From Lunularia cruciata (Eukaryota; Streptophyta; Marchantiopsida; Lunulariales; Lunulariaceae), in assembly GCA_948567375.1 (NCBI GenBank), contig OX419755.1:6825001-6889000 (forward strand): a stretch of 64,000 bases of DNA, read 5' to 3'. The notes under the pieces are model-generated. The model saw only the letters and a list, made by a program, of their open reading frames with translations. It did not search any database and was not told the origin of the DNA. A program made the position numbers and the translations under genes. Shown one piece after another: positions 41,601 through 52,904 of the stretch (the stretch's first letter is position 1; every line of letters starts with the position of its first letter).

Positions 41601-44600
41601 ACTTCTTCGACATAGGTGAAGCATGTGCAATGTTGAATAAAACCCTCTCTAGTCCTTCTCACAGGTAGTATGGAGTTTGACGAGGTGAAGTTCTTGTAGG
41701 AGAGGATTCTAAACTGTCATTTCGCATCGTTTTAAGTAGTCCTTGAACCGGAGTGACCAGCGTGTTCATCCTGACTAACAAATCCAGTCCAGCCACTCGA
41801 CCTATTGGCTCTGAATGAAGTCCTTGTAGCCGCTCTCATGTTTCTCCTATTTTCTCTTTTGCCCTTGCCCTCACTTTGAGTTCTGTGGCAATCTACCCTG
41901 CGACCATTGCCCACCTCTTTGGGCTTCTATATATGGCAAAATCCTGATGCTTCGAGAGCAAAATTTTAAGCTGCATTTGGATATGTTTGGTGTAGTACTC
42001 TCTTTATTAGGGGATATGAATCCTCTTTGTTATCCACCTTCCCTTACTCTTCCGCTTTTGTGCTTAACTACGAATTAGTAGCAACCTCAGGAACAAATAT
42101 ATGAAGAATCGCGTTCCCCTTTGCTTGGTGATTTCTCTCCCAAGAATTAATTGGATAAGAAAAGTGTCATCAGCGTTGCTCCTTCCAACCTTCAACATGT
42201 ATATTCCGGAGATAGGAAATTGCTTTGATCGGCTGATTGGAACCTACTTTCTCGTTGCAGGTGGACACCAAGGATATTCTTTTCATTTGTGGAGGAGCGT
42301 TTGTGGAGCTAGAAAAAACAATTGCGGAAAGGTATGAATGTTTCTCATTATAAAGAGCTTTTTATCTTTCTATCCACATGGAGTACAGTAGTTCAGGTCA
42401 TGAACTCATTGGGTCTCTGTCCTCTGTTTTTTTCTTTTTTTGTAGGAAGCAAGACTCATCCATAGGTTTTGGAGCACCTGTTCGAGCCAGTATGAGAGGC
42501 AACAGGCCTACGGATGCTGCAGTGACTTCATCATTACTCGAAACGGTAATTATGACGTAGGACTTTGCATGTGCAAAGCACCACTTTGATATTACTAGCT
42601 TGATCGTCTTCCTTCGCTCAACAATTGTTAAGAGATGAAAGTTGAATGAAGTACAGGCTATTTAAATGATATCTTTCGAGGTAGACCTGGTACATCTGCA
42701 GATGGTTTCTGACATTATTTTGTGGAATGCTTCGCTTCTCTATGTAGGTGGAGAGTAGTGATCTCATTGCGTATGGCTTGATCCCGGAATTTATTGGACG
42801 GTTTCCTGTTCTTGTTAGTCTTTCGGCTTTAAATGAGGACCAGCTTGTGCAGGTTGGACTTCCATCACAAGCTTTTTCATTTGGTTAGGTTCTCTTCCAC
42901 TCTCTACTAGCAAGCTTCAGCTTCTCTTAAATCTGTCATCATGGAATGCTAAGTTCCATTTGCTTTGGTTGGTTTGACAGGTCCTTACGGAACCAAGAAA
43001 TGCTCTTGGCAAGCAATACAAGAAAATGTTCTCAATGAACAGTGTAAGGGTTACCTTTCGGAGCAATACGTTTCGAGTTGCCAGTTCTCGTGTCTTCCTC
43101 ATTTTCGTTGTACACAGTAGGAAAGGATAGATCGTAACTGATGTTTGTTGTCTCAACACTCTAGTTGTTAGATCCCTCTGTGTCGAGTATTAAGTGGTAA
43201 AAGGTCATTGGCTCTAGCTGACTATGGCAGCATCCATTTCTCTCAGGTTAAGCTTCACTACACTGACGGAGCACTGCGCAAGATTGCTCAAAAGGCTATG
43301 GTGAAAAACACGGGTGCTCGTGGACTGCGCTCAATCATGGAGAACTTGCTAACGGAAGCAATGTATCAGGTTAGTTGTGGAGCAAAGTCATGTTGCTCCT
43401 TACTGAAGAGATACGCGCTGGTTAAGTCATCTGGTTTATGAGCTGAGTGAAACTGCTGGATATTGTTCCAAGTTTTGTTCCAGTTTCACCAATATGAAAC
43501 CACGATAGTCCTTGTGATCAATTATGTGGTCAACTGAATTAATTTGTCGGGTGCACTTCTAGGTTCCGGATGTAACGGGAGTGCAAGGTAAGATAGATGC
43601 AGTGGTTCTTGATGAGGATGCAGTTGGTCGCCCCGACGAACAAGGAGCTGGTGCAAAGATTTTGCGAGGAGAGGGTGCTCTAGAGCATTTCTTGTCAAAG
43701 TCCAAGAAACAAAAGGAACAGCAGGTAATTGAAGTAATGGAGCTGCTTGGAATTGGTACAGCATAAGAGAAGAGCTTCTGAGTGCTCGAGTTGTTCAAAC
43801 CTTGACACTGATTGGATTCTTGGCGGAGGACCCATCTATGCGCCTAACTGCCCTTGTCCTCCATCGCATTATCCAATTTACCGAATGAGCTGGTGAAGTT
43901 GTGGACCGTGCCCATGTGGGTGTAGTTGCCCCTTAGTAGTGTCAATGATCCAATCTGTACCAGTCTTTTCAACAAAGTGACTTTTCTAAAGAATGTCCTG
44001 AGTGTGCTATCTCCCAGAGTTGCGCCATTTTACCACTTGAGGATCACTTTAAGTGGAGAAATGCATAAACATCGGAAATATAGTGAGTGGGTCAATTTCT
44101 CCTACACGTAAAGACAGCTCTTCGGCAAGGCCCTAGAATGGATGTGTCCTTTAGTGGTAGCGGGTCCGCCTTCTCAGTTTCTTTGGAGGTAGTTGCTTGT
44201 GTACCTTCTACCTGTGACCTTTTACCTTCTACCAACATTGAAGAGCTCCATTTCCTTGGGAGTTTATGATTGTTGAGACTGGAGATCACTCCACTATTAT
44301 TCTTGAGATGGGAGTAATTTAACGGAGGTCCAATATAGTGCTTCCGGCAGACTTACCATGAAATGACTGCTCTTCCTTCTTGTGTTTGGTACTGCTCCCT
44401 CCCGTCTTATGCTGACATAGAGCATACAGGGTTAATCCCAGTGCTCATACACTCGCTCCGGGGAAGTCTCATAATTTTTGAGACGCGGGCAGTTCATGTC
44501 CTATGCGCTAACATCCTCATGCTGTCACCACGTCATGCTTCTTTCACAAGGTTACACTTGCTCGTACTCACAATGTACTGCACGTACCTATGCATCACAA

Positions 44601-46363
44601 ACCCTCTATACTCACCCCTGTATGCAGAATTACGCATGCATCTCAATATAACTGATAGCTATGACGATCTCTACTGGTTATCATCGGATGTCAGAGTCAG
44701 TCCAGTCACACGTGGGTATGGAACCGGGGTCTTTACATCGGGTTCTGTGTCCTATTTCACAATATAGTACTTCCGGTGGCCCTCGAAGTCAAGCAATTCT
44801 GTACTGTAGTTCTCTTCTTCAACTTTGTAAAATACATTCTTTACTGTATTTCTTGAATTGTATTCCGCAAAATACGGAGGGTACGGTTTTCTGCACGGGA
44901 CCACTTGTTACTGGTCCCTGTTCCACAATCGATTTCTCGCACACTACCTCTCCATTCTCTCGCACTCTTCTTATACTATTTCTCGGCTCTTCCTTCTGCT
45001 CCCGATGTTTCTCGTCTGCTTTTACCTCTTTTGCTTCTTATCTTCTTATCATTCCCATGTTGCATTTCTGTGTTGCTCGTCTTTCCCACAGTACTAGTCG
45101 ATGGTTTTGCAGGTATTGCCAAGGTCTGTTTCCTATCCTTTCTGTGACATGCTTCCAATTCTGCATCTTCTATGACCTTTATTTTCACGCTCTTTCATCT
45201 TTCCATTAGATACCTTTCATCCTCTCTGCCGTACAGCTTTTCCTCTATGACCTGCTGCTTCCAGCACACCTCACTCCGACCATTCCTGAGCGGCACTGTG
45301 GTAAGCAACCGAGTTTGCCTCGGCTCATGAGCGTTTGTGAACAGAAACTCCGTACGAGGGGTACTGGCATTTGCCCAGTTACTTCGGCACATCGTGGGAC
45401 ATTGATGAAGTCGGATGTGCTTTCGTGCAGGCTTACTATCCTTCTAGTGTTCCGTGTTTGGGAACTCATCCCGTCGTAGAGCATGATGCGATATATAATA
45501 TCCAGTCCTCATTTCTCTATATCCAGTCCCGTCACACTTCGCCCCAGCCCAGTATTCTTCTTACCTGTTCGGTGGGTTTCCCTTGCTTTCCCTTGGCTTA
45601 GTATCTTGGGTTAGTAATCTGCTTGACAGACAGGGCTCGCTTCTTTTCTGACTTGAATGTTGTGGAAGACCATAATGATTTCAGTGTACATGCTACTGAA
45701 GGGCAGGCATCAAATTTCCTCTCTGTTTTGTTTTCCAACGATTGGGTGTTGTACGATAATCATGGAATGTATCTACTTTTCGCTCCTGTTTTCTAACGGT
45801 TTCAACTATGTTCGTCCCTGAATTTACGTGCTTACCTCGCATTCTTCGCATCCCTTGCTTGCTTGCTTGCTTGCTTCTTTTCTTCCTTGCATCTCCCATA
45901 TCCATGTGTCCTGTTCAGTGCTAAGTGGTTCTGGATCTCCCGTTCATGGAACGGCTTCTGCTCCCGTTGGTCAAATATAGTGCTTCCGGCAGGTCTAAAC
46001 AGTCTCGATAATGTGTGGATCCCCCTGCACTTAGGTGCATTAGAAACACGTCCCGATCTGATAATGAGATCTTGGGTTGTAAATATGAACATCTCCGGTT
46101 TTGGACGCTTACTCCCTACAGGCATCACTGCTGTAATGCACTTCGTTCGACCCCCATTCAGATCTTCTGTCTATTTTTCTATTCCACCGTAAAGAAAGAT
46201 GAAGCTTCACAGTTGCTTCCAGTTGGTCCACCAACTCAAAATCATTCTGAAGTTTTCTCTAACGAGATTTTTGTTGTGCTTCCAGGGTGGCTCAGGAAAG
46301 AATGGAGATGAGGAAGAAGTGGATAGTGATCCAGACGTGCCAGCAAGGGCAGTGAATTTGTAA
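38615..46363 (+). CDS. CLPX: Mitochondrial ClpX, ATP-dependent unfoldase of the ClpXP protease (15 exons)
   Basis: AAA+ unfoldase that feeds proteins into the ClpP chamber. Exons by GT-AG and frame: 38615-39391, 39660-39748, 39909-40003, 40298-40377, 40552-40602, 40760-40834, 41063-41140, 41542-41598, 42261-42331, 42446-42545, 42748-42852, 42981-43043, 43247-43369, 43563-43724, 46286-46363; 667 residues. Landmarks: Walker A GPTGSGKT (316-323), pore loop GYVG (349-352), Walker [10 protein letters not shown] (D381, E382), RKH (425-427), ClpP-docking IGF (464-466), arginine finger region EFIGRF (R509), sensor 2 GARGL (R572). The N-terminus [18 protein letters not shown] looks like a mitochondrial presequence. 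The ~250-residue N-terminal part is low in complexity and shows no CxxC pair, so the zinc-binding domain of bacterial ClpX seems absent. The last exon (acidic [19 protein letters not shown]) after a 2.6-kb intron is less certain; retention of that intron would end the protein ELLGIGTA at 43765. Confidence 0.93.
40066..40100. repeat. CCGTTC/GAACGG dispersed motif, ClpX intron 3 copy
   Basis: Centre CCGTTCTTCGAACGG (40076-40090) is a palindrome apart from its middle base, followed by cttctgctc. A 34-bp relative with the same flanks is in intron 14 at 45930-45963. Confidence 0.6.
41362..41561. repeat. Exact 100-bp tandem duplication across the ClpX intron 7 / exon 8 junction
   Basis: 41362-41461 and 41462-41561 are identical. 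Each copy contains the polypyrimidine-acceptor stretch ctttaacgcagcag and the first 20 bases of exon 8. The second acceptor (41540-41541) gives the in-frame protein; the first (41440-41441) would add 100 bases and shift the frame. Confidence 0.97.
43725..46285 (+). other. ClpX intron 14 (2.56 kb), with scattered repeats
   Basis: Begins GTAATT and ends TTCCAG. It is some four times longer than any other intron of the gene. It contains three copies of a phrase aatatagt(g/a)cttccgg(c/t), at 44332, 44762 and 45974, and one CCGTTC/GAACGG motif, which suggests transposon-derived filling. A (cttg)n run, gcttgcttgcttgcttgctt, is at 45857. No protein family was seen in its short open frames. Confidence 0.6.
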
Positions 46364-47200
46364 ATTTGTTTCCTGTACAGGTCTATTGGGAGGTTAGTCT
46401 CTAGCAAGAGTTGCTTCAGATGTCTGCATGAGTGTAGATGTTGAAGGATAACCATTTCTTCACAGAACACTCAGTATGCTTTGTGTAGTTCGCAGAAAGC
46501 AAGCACGCTATAAAGTGACAGTACAAAGGTCGCGTAGTAGATTGGCCAGTGGATACTTGGCTGGCCGTAAAGGTTCAGGATAGAATCGTCTTACTAGATC
46601 CTAATGCATTATGTTGTCCCGAAGAAGGATACAAAATGAGGGATCTTGAAGTAGTTCTTCACATTTGTGAAGCATATGTAAAGTTGCGTATCTCAGCTCT
46701 AGGTATAGGAATCATTCAATCCTTCCGGATGTGTATCATCAAAAATGCATTCGCGAATTGTAAAACATCTTACAAAGACAGCACCAGGATAACCTTAAAT
46801 GTGCTTTAAGGAAGATTTCATTTAAATGATGCTTCAGGTGGATGCATGATTTCCTTATATTATCTTTAGAAACAAACGCCGAAATCCAGTTTATCAATTT
46901 AGTTTGCATATTGACTGCTACACCTTCAAAAGATCGAGAGTCTTTATCTTTAGCAGCAGGACATTGCCTGCACTTGCGTTCTATGTGCGTCCTTCAGTAG
47001 GTGTTCATCCCTAACTTGGAATCAAAAGCGAAGATAGAACTCCATGGGTGTCCGCTATTTAACAACCTTGTGGTACTCGTTGTACTAGTTCGCAATCGGT
47101 ACTTTCTTGGAGAAAATATGGCCTGAAAGTGTGAATCATACAGTAGCCTCTTACGCGATTCACATGGCTCTTTGGGTTCCGCCGGGCCCACTAAAAGAGA
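46364..47200. other. 3' flank of ClpX, no gene
   Basis: Contains the probable 3' untranslated region and an open 86-codon frame at 46549 without recognisable features. Confidence 0.5.
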
Positions 47201-47209
47201 AAGTTTGGC

Positions 47210-47370
47210 AATTACAATTTTGATGGAGTTCATGTGCACGTCAAGTCTGCCTGACGTTAAACCCTCTGCCGGAGCTTGACGTTTGCAAAGATAAAGTTTG
47301 GCAATTACAATTTGACGGAGTTCATGTGCACGCCAAGTCTGCCTGACGTGCAAACCCTCAGCCGGATCTT
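47210..47370. repeat. 83-bp tandem duplication
   Basis: aaagtttggcaattacaatt begins at 47210 and 47293. The copies share ggagttcatgtgcacg and caagtctgcctgacg with a few substitutions and small indels. Confidence 0.9.
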
Positions 47371-47409
47371 ATACGTTAGGCAGCTCTAGCTCTGTTTGAG
47401 TCTTTTCGA

Positions 47410-47670
47410 ACCGAAAATTTTCTAAATTAATGGGTCGGGTGATACAACGTTCAATAGAACTGTCGGAAATTTTTTAGATTAATAGCTCGAGTGATACAAC
47501 GTACAAATAGAACTATCGAGAATTTTTTGGGTGATACAACGTTCAATAGAACTATCGGAAATTTTTTAGATTAATAGCTCGAGTGATACAACGTACAAAT
47601 AGAACTATCGAGAATTTTTTAGATTAATAGGTCGGGGTGATACAACGTGCAATAGAACTATCGGCATTCC
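47410..47670. repeat. Short tandem repeat cluster (gatacaacgt family)
   Basis: Five copies of (g/a)gtgatacaacgt(t/a/g)caa(a)tagaact follow each other, separated by (g)aattttttagattaatag-type spacers. A roughly 92-bp higher-order unit is duplicated. Confidence 0.88.
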
Positions 47671-47711
47671 CTTTCTATGACAGGTTTAAATTTTCCCTAG
47701 AATGAACCTGC

Positions 47712-47990
47712 CGAACTTCTTTAATCTTTCCAAGTAAATGCAGCTTCGACTTTAATTTTTGAACTTCGAGACTGGATGCAGATGTAATATGTTCTACTTT
47801 TTTCATTTTTGGATCGTTATTTAATGTTGGTCATGTTCTTTAATCTTTATTTAATGTTGGTCATGTTCTTTAATCTTTCCAAGCAAATATATCTTCGATT
47901 TTAATTTTAGAATTTCAAGACCGGATGCAGATGTAATTTGTTTTACTTTTTTCATTTTTGGATCGTCATTTAATGTTGGTCATGTGTGAC
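47712..47990. repeat. ~165-bp tandem duplication
   Basis: ctttaatctttccaag...cttttttcatttttggatcg...tttaatgttggtcatg is present twice, with a short extra copy of tttaatgttggtcatgttc between the units. Confidence 0.88.
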
Positions 47991-47999
47991 TTAAGAATG

Positions 48000-49370
48000 A
48001 AAAAAAATTATTAATAGTTTTCTTTGAGATAAAAAAAGAAATTATTTATCAATGAGAACTAATTCCAGTACTCGTGTGTAATATTATTTTTTTTTCATAA
48101 TTTTTTTGTCTCTTTACTAATGTGATTAATTCTATAAGATTTTTTGTTTGAAACTCCAATAATCAAAAATATAAAATCATAAAAATTCAACTATATATAT
48201 AAAAGAACTAAAAGCTTAATTTGATGAGCACTCCTTTGTTAAAAGAGAATGTGAAAAACAAATTTATTGATTTGTAAACCTCGATCTCTTTACTTTACAT
48301 AACCTAATCCAAGAACTGGTTACCTATTAGCGCCAAAGTGACCTGTAATCACAAGTAGACATATGAGATTGACGTACGTCCAACTTAACTGCCGGACCTC
48401 CGCACTCCCATGGACATATGATTATACGCTTTCCGTCAATGTTTTGGAGGTTGACGGGAGTCAAAACTGACGTACATCATTGAGCCATGTGAACTGACGT
48501 ACATCATTTAGCCATGTGAAGTGGCCCTCTACCAGAAACGAATTCGAATCCGTCCAACGTCATTCTGTTCTCAAAATAGCGTGATCCGTCCATGATATAC
48601 AGTAAGCGCCCACTTATAGAAGCAGCGAGAGACGTAAAGGACGTTGCTGTCGCGGAGTAGGCATTTTAGGCCAACGTGCTGTTTATGAGTAGCTCAAACT
48701 TTGAAGATTAAAACCTTTCGACTCTATACTACTAGTGCTTTGTAACACTGCGAATCTTTCCACCTGAAGGGCCAATCTCTCAAACCTCAACCTCTTAACA
48801 AATCCAGCTCACATGGACACCATCAGGACATACGCCAAGACTCTAGTAGGGGCTATCGAGCACAGAAGACCGTCACCTCGTTTGACTTCATCTAGGATCT
48901 CGGGCACAGTCTAGGTGCGGGGTATGCGCTCTTTAAAGAACAAACGAGAGCCGGGTGATTCCACACACTGAATTGCTAGTGACATGGATTCCTTCCAGAG
49001 GAGAGCAGACTGTTAGTTCCAGGCATTCCCGGTATCTGGACACTGACTGCCATGTACTTTACATGCAGGTAACAGCGCAACTTGTGCGTGGTGAATAGTA
49101 ACGATCTCCATAGGTCAGAGCTCCTCGTCCCTTTACCAGCGGGTAAGTATTAAGCGCCAGTGTTCTTGAAAGGCCGGTTTGGACGCCGTACACAGGGCAG
49201 GTCAGAGTAAATCTAGTCTTCACTCACGAACTTCCGGAGGCAGAGCTCGTGATCCCGGCTTTAGACAGTATCCCCCAGGACGCAATGCTTGGAGTGCCAA
49301 TATGCTTCAGATATTGTGAGAGGGCACATTCCCCCTCAAATTATGAACACTGCTAACTTGGGCAGTCCAA
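48000..49370. other. Non-coding region with TGACGTAC-type motifs
   Basis: AT-rich to about 48330. Then TGACGTACGTCC at 48370 and two copies of a 26-bp unit ctgacgtacatcatt(g/t)agcc at 48468 and 48494. TGACG is the core of plant as-1/bZIP sites. No protein family could be seen. Confidence 0.5.
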
Positions 49371-49593
49371 GCACATGCCAGTGAAGCAAATAACTCAGAA
49401 GACAACCCCGACCAATTCTACAAACAGCTCACCCGCGGTTCCGGAGCTGTGCAATCATCTTTATTCCTTGGTACAACTCCTTGCCTCACACGCGAAGAAA
49501 GGAACTCAAAGCCTATCGTACTTTTGGTGCCCTGACCAACAAACAGCACTTACCCAAAGATAGATATGTCACATTCTTCATGCATATAACACA

Positions 49594-49986
49594 TTGAAAC
49601 AAGTCACATTGGCCAAAAGTTGTCATCAATGCGGCCGTTCGAATACAGTAATAACCTGGCTGAGACATCGAGCACTTCCTCTACCATCACCTGTTTGCGC
49701 TGCAGGAACCTGTGAAAATTTCAAATCCCCTTGTCTACACTTTTCCCGCAATGATTCCATAGGAGAGATCGAAAAGAGGTTACAAGGAAAGCATTCTGGC
49801 GCAGCTGAATTCTCTCCGGAAAGGGTGGACATAGGAGAGATCGAAAAGAGGTTACAAAGAAAGAATTCTGGCGCAGCTGAATTCTCTCCGGAAAGGGTGG
49901 ACAAAGGAGCGAACGACTATCGTGGCGTTCATGCCTGTCCAACGGAAACGACTACCACGCCTCCAGTTGCACTCATGCCATTTTAG
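49594..49986 (+). CDS. Doubtful ORF with a CxxC pair and two 24-residue repeats
   Basis: An open frame of 130 codons, starting at ATG. The N-terminal part has KSCHQCGRSN, which recalls the first CxxC of the CDCA7-type zinc domain, but the remaining cysteines of that domain are not present in order. The C-terminal part is two nearly identical 24-residue units (IGEIEKRLQ...GAAEFSPERVD) encoded by an exact-period 72-bp tandem repeat. The minus strand is also open over most of this stretch, so coding is not certain. It could be an exon of an unrecognised gene, or a chance ORF in repeat DNA. Confidence 0.3.
   Translation: MKQVTLAKSCHQCGRSNTVITWLRHRALPLPSPVCAAGTCENFKSPCLHFSRNDSIGEIEKRLQGKHSGAAEFSPERVDIGEIEKRLQRKNSGAAEFSPERVDKGANDYRGVHACPTETTTTPPVALMPF
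49759..49902. repeat. 72-bp tandem duplication
   Basis: Copies 49759-49830 and 49831-49902 differ at three bases or so. The period is a multiple of three. Confidence 0.97.
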
Positions 49987-50199
49987 CTAGACTAAGTTTC
50001 TAGCTAGACTAGTTTCTGAAATGAACTCATATGCTTCGGGCCCATGTTTAGTTACCCAAAGCATTATAAGAGTTGAGAGAATCAAGACCAATGTACCATA
50101 TGAGATACCTCCATCCAAGGTATGAAATTAGCAACTCCTCCACAAGATAAGCTGTTGAGTGAATCAGCCCTTAGTTACAAGAATTACCCTTAAGCCGTG

Positions 50200-51188
50200 T
50201 CAGACAACAGCAGTTTCTGGAGTAGCTGATGGAGGCACTGGGGGAGTGCGTTGACGCTTCCATTGAGTCTCTAACAGGCGATGAGGGACTAGTCTCTGTT
50301 CACTTCGCGACATCCTGGTCCCTGCCTTTCTCAAAACCCTTAATCTAGCTAAATCCGCTTCTGTTTCTTGTGACATTTCTTTCACAACCACGGTCAATCG
50401 TGATCTCGCATGCTCCATTTTACCAGATTTCCCCTTTCCATGAGGCATCACACGTTTCAAAAATCTGTGAAGTCAAAAGGGATAAATTCATTAGGCTTGA
50501 ATTATCCATCCACAGCAGACTAAATCTACAGCAATTCAGAGTCTTCCGTGGAAGCAATCTGGAGAGGAAGAGGTAATTACATCAAAGTCAAGGTTGCAGA
50601 ACATGTTCAATCTACTCACTTGTCTTTGCCAACAAATGCTTCAGCGACAACAAGACGATCTTTCGTCAAGCCGTAGTTATGGACAGCATTGGCCTGAGCT
50701 GAATGCACTACTTTACTGACTGTCTTCGCAGCTCGCTTGAGTGACACAGTTAGCTGATTCAGAGCATCCTCAACACGCATACCCCGAACCATCTCTGCCA
50801 TCATATTCAATTTCTGCGGACTCTGCCTAATTCCAGTCAAAACTGCCTGAGCCGTCTTGTCCTCAGAGACTCCAAGCTTTCTCCCGGTAGGTCCCAGCAG
50901 AGGTCCAGGAGCCTGTGAAAGAGGAGACCTAACTGCCACATCCTCCTCATCAGCACGATAAGCTGTCGTCGAAATTCCAAATCGGTACTTCAAACTATGA
51001 AATCCTGCACAATCAATATTCCCTCCCCGATCCTTCGGTTCCAATCCATGTGGATTCAAAAAACTCCCGCATTTTGAAGAAAATGCCCTACAAATCACAG
51101 GCAATTGTGCATCCGATCGACCACCACCGCATGCCTGCCGCAACAATGCAGGAAGAAATCGCCGCTGCACCTGCCTGAAGACTGACAT
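50200..51188 (-). CDS. Mitochondrial large-subunit ribosomal protein uL22m (two exons)
   Basis: uL22 lines the polypeptide exit tunnel of the ribosome. The coding sequence is complement(50200-50464, 50620-51188), with donor GTGAGT and acceptor TTCACAG; 277 residues. The ATG at 51188 is the first in frame (SVFRQVQRRFLPALLRQA), and the arginine-rich, acid-free N-terminus fits a mitochondrial targeting peptide. The uL22 domain starts near residue 120: RQSPQKLNMMAEMVRGMRVE, ALNQLTVSLKRAAKTVSKVV, HSAQANAVHNYGL, RLVVAEAFVGK across the splice into FLKRVMPHGKGKSG and SRLTVVVKE. The C-terminal extension RLVPHRLLETQWKRQRTPP resembles plant mitochondrial L22. The frame is undamaged. It converges on ClpX. 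Confidence 0.93.
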
Positions 51189-52900
51189 TGCGATCCGCTC
51201 ACCAATCCCTTCTCCACATTCACAGCCGATCCAATTCACCCTTCATTCTTCTCACCACCATCGACCCCTCGCTCCCACTCTCGATCCTGCCACTGTACAT
51301 TCCACTCCATTCTTCGTCTCCTCCAATTTCCTCTCAGTCCCGATCGTTTCCCGATCTTCCCCTCGTTCTACTCGTTAGGGTTTCATTTCCCCGACATCCA
51401 TCAGAATTCTCCATTCGGAGATAACTTCATGCGCAGAGACCTCCATCAATAAGAAGCTAAGTAGGAATTAAGGTGTCATTACATCGACTAATTTACTTAC
51501 TGAGGATGTAATCATTTGCATCTGCTTATATTACTGAACCCACATTGATATAGTTCCTACAAGATTCAGTGGAGTTGAGATTGGAAATACCACTGGCAGG
51601 AAGTCTAGATTACCGTAGAATATTTGCTTAATTAGACTTCACTTAGTTCATATAGCCGTGGTTTATGCTATGAGTGAAAGAAAGGGACGCAGAATTAGGG
51701 CGGTGATTAGAGTCTAGATTTATGAGGTAGAAAGGGGAATAAATTGATGAATCTAAATGTGTCCGCGTACTTTTCTTTTGCATAATGAGTGGTACATATG
51801 TATGAAACCCATGGTGACAACTGTTGGACAGTTCAATTTTTCGCTGGGAAATACCAATACCAAGTGAGGAGAGGAAACTAAGCCTGTTTAGACAATAGGC
51901 AAATAACCTTAGACAGGACCATTAGAATCTATCCTTCATCTTAAGTGATAAGCTCTATTTATAATCAAAAAGAGCTAATGGAACTATTAATCTCTCTATA
52001 CCAGGTTATAGCCCCGTTTGGAACCAAAGATTCTTGGAAATTAGGTTTCAAATTATTTACCATAAGAGGCCAATATAAGAGGATCAAACCGTTCAAAAAC
52101 AATAAAGCGTTCTATTTTGATAACATGTAAATGTATAGAATGATGTTTGATATGGAACGTTCAAATTATCATCGAACATTTATAATCAAAATTAACACTA
52201 ATTTAATAATAATAATAATAATCCCAATCAAAAAGATACAGTTGTCAAATAATCATTCATTATAATGATTTGCTTACAATGCACACAATGACTATTCAAC
52301 ATACTTGTTGTGAATACATATTAATGGAATTCAATGCGGGGGAGAATGCCTCCTAGGTGTTTCATTCTGGAATTATAGATTGTTTTTGAAGTCTGAAATT
52401 GTATCGCATAATTGGGACGTACCCTTAAATGATAAGAGACATACCCTTTGTAAATCCGCTTTTTCAATTCTATGGTGACCCTAACTTAATAGTACCACAC
52501 AATAATAAGAGCTAGGGTTATATCCTAAACCCTAGCTCTAATTGAAGTGAGCTCTTATATGTGCACCTTTATTATTTTTTGACTCCAGGTTAGCAATCAT
52601 TAGAAAAAGAAGGGTGAAGTCCTTCCATACTATATAGTATAACGAGTATATTCATTAAAGACATCATGTTGGACAAAGAGTATAGACGAGTATATTCACA
52701 AAGACAGCACGTCGGACAAAGAGCGTTGAAATGAATATGGGGATTTAGTAGATCGATGTACTCCAACTCTAACAAAGACTTGACTGTCAAAAAATTTTAT
52801 TCTTCAGACAGAGCACAGAATTATACTACTGAATTTATGACAGAAAGAAGTCCAGAACATAGAATTTTGTTCCAGAACATAGAATTTTCTAGTTAAATTG
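51189..52900. other. uL22m promoter region and AT-rich intergenic DNA
   Basis: The first ~240 bp upstream of uL22m are C/T-rich on the plus strand (so A/G-rich in gene orientation) and contain ttagggtttc at 51376, an inverted telo-box-like motif common upstream of plant ribosomal protein genes. Beyond it the DNA is AT-rich with an (aat)n run near 52204 and a short direct repeat (cgagtatattca at 52644 and 52688). No gene was seen. Confidence 0.5.
52508..52539. repeat. 12-bp inverted repeat with telomere-like core
   Basis: agagctagggtt (52508-52519) and aaccctagctct (52528-52539) are exact reverse complements around an 8-bp loop. The second arm lies in cctaaaccctag, which resembles the plant telomere unit and telo-box. 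Confidence 0.9.
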
Positions 52901-52904
52901 TATC

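Noticed and set aside
44087-45209. Several cysteine/serine-rich frames of 60-180 codons in ClpX intron 14 as separate genes
   Set aside because: They overlap each other in different frames, lack domain features and lie in repeat-rich intron sequence.
47410-47670. Regularly spaced short repeats as a CRISPR-like array
   Set aside because: Eukaryotic context, unequal spacers that are themselves repeated, no cas genes.
49594-49740. KSCHQC as a CDCA7/zf-4CXXC_R1 domain gene
   Set aside because: Only the first CxxC is present; the other cysteine pairs expected within the next 60 residues are missing.
51189-51239. uL22m start 17 codons upstream
   Set aside because: That codon is GTG; the ATG at 51188 is followed by a typical targeting peptide.
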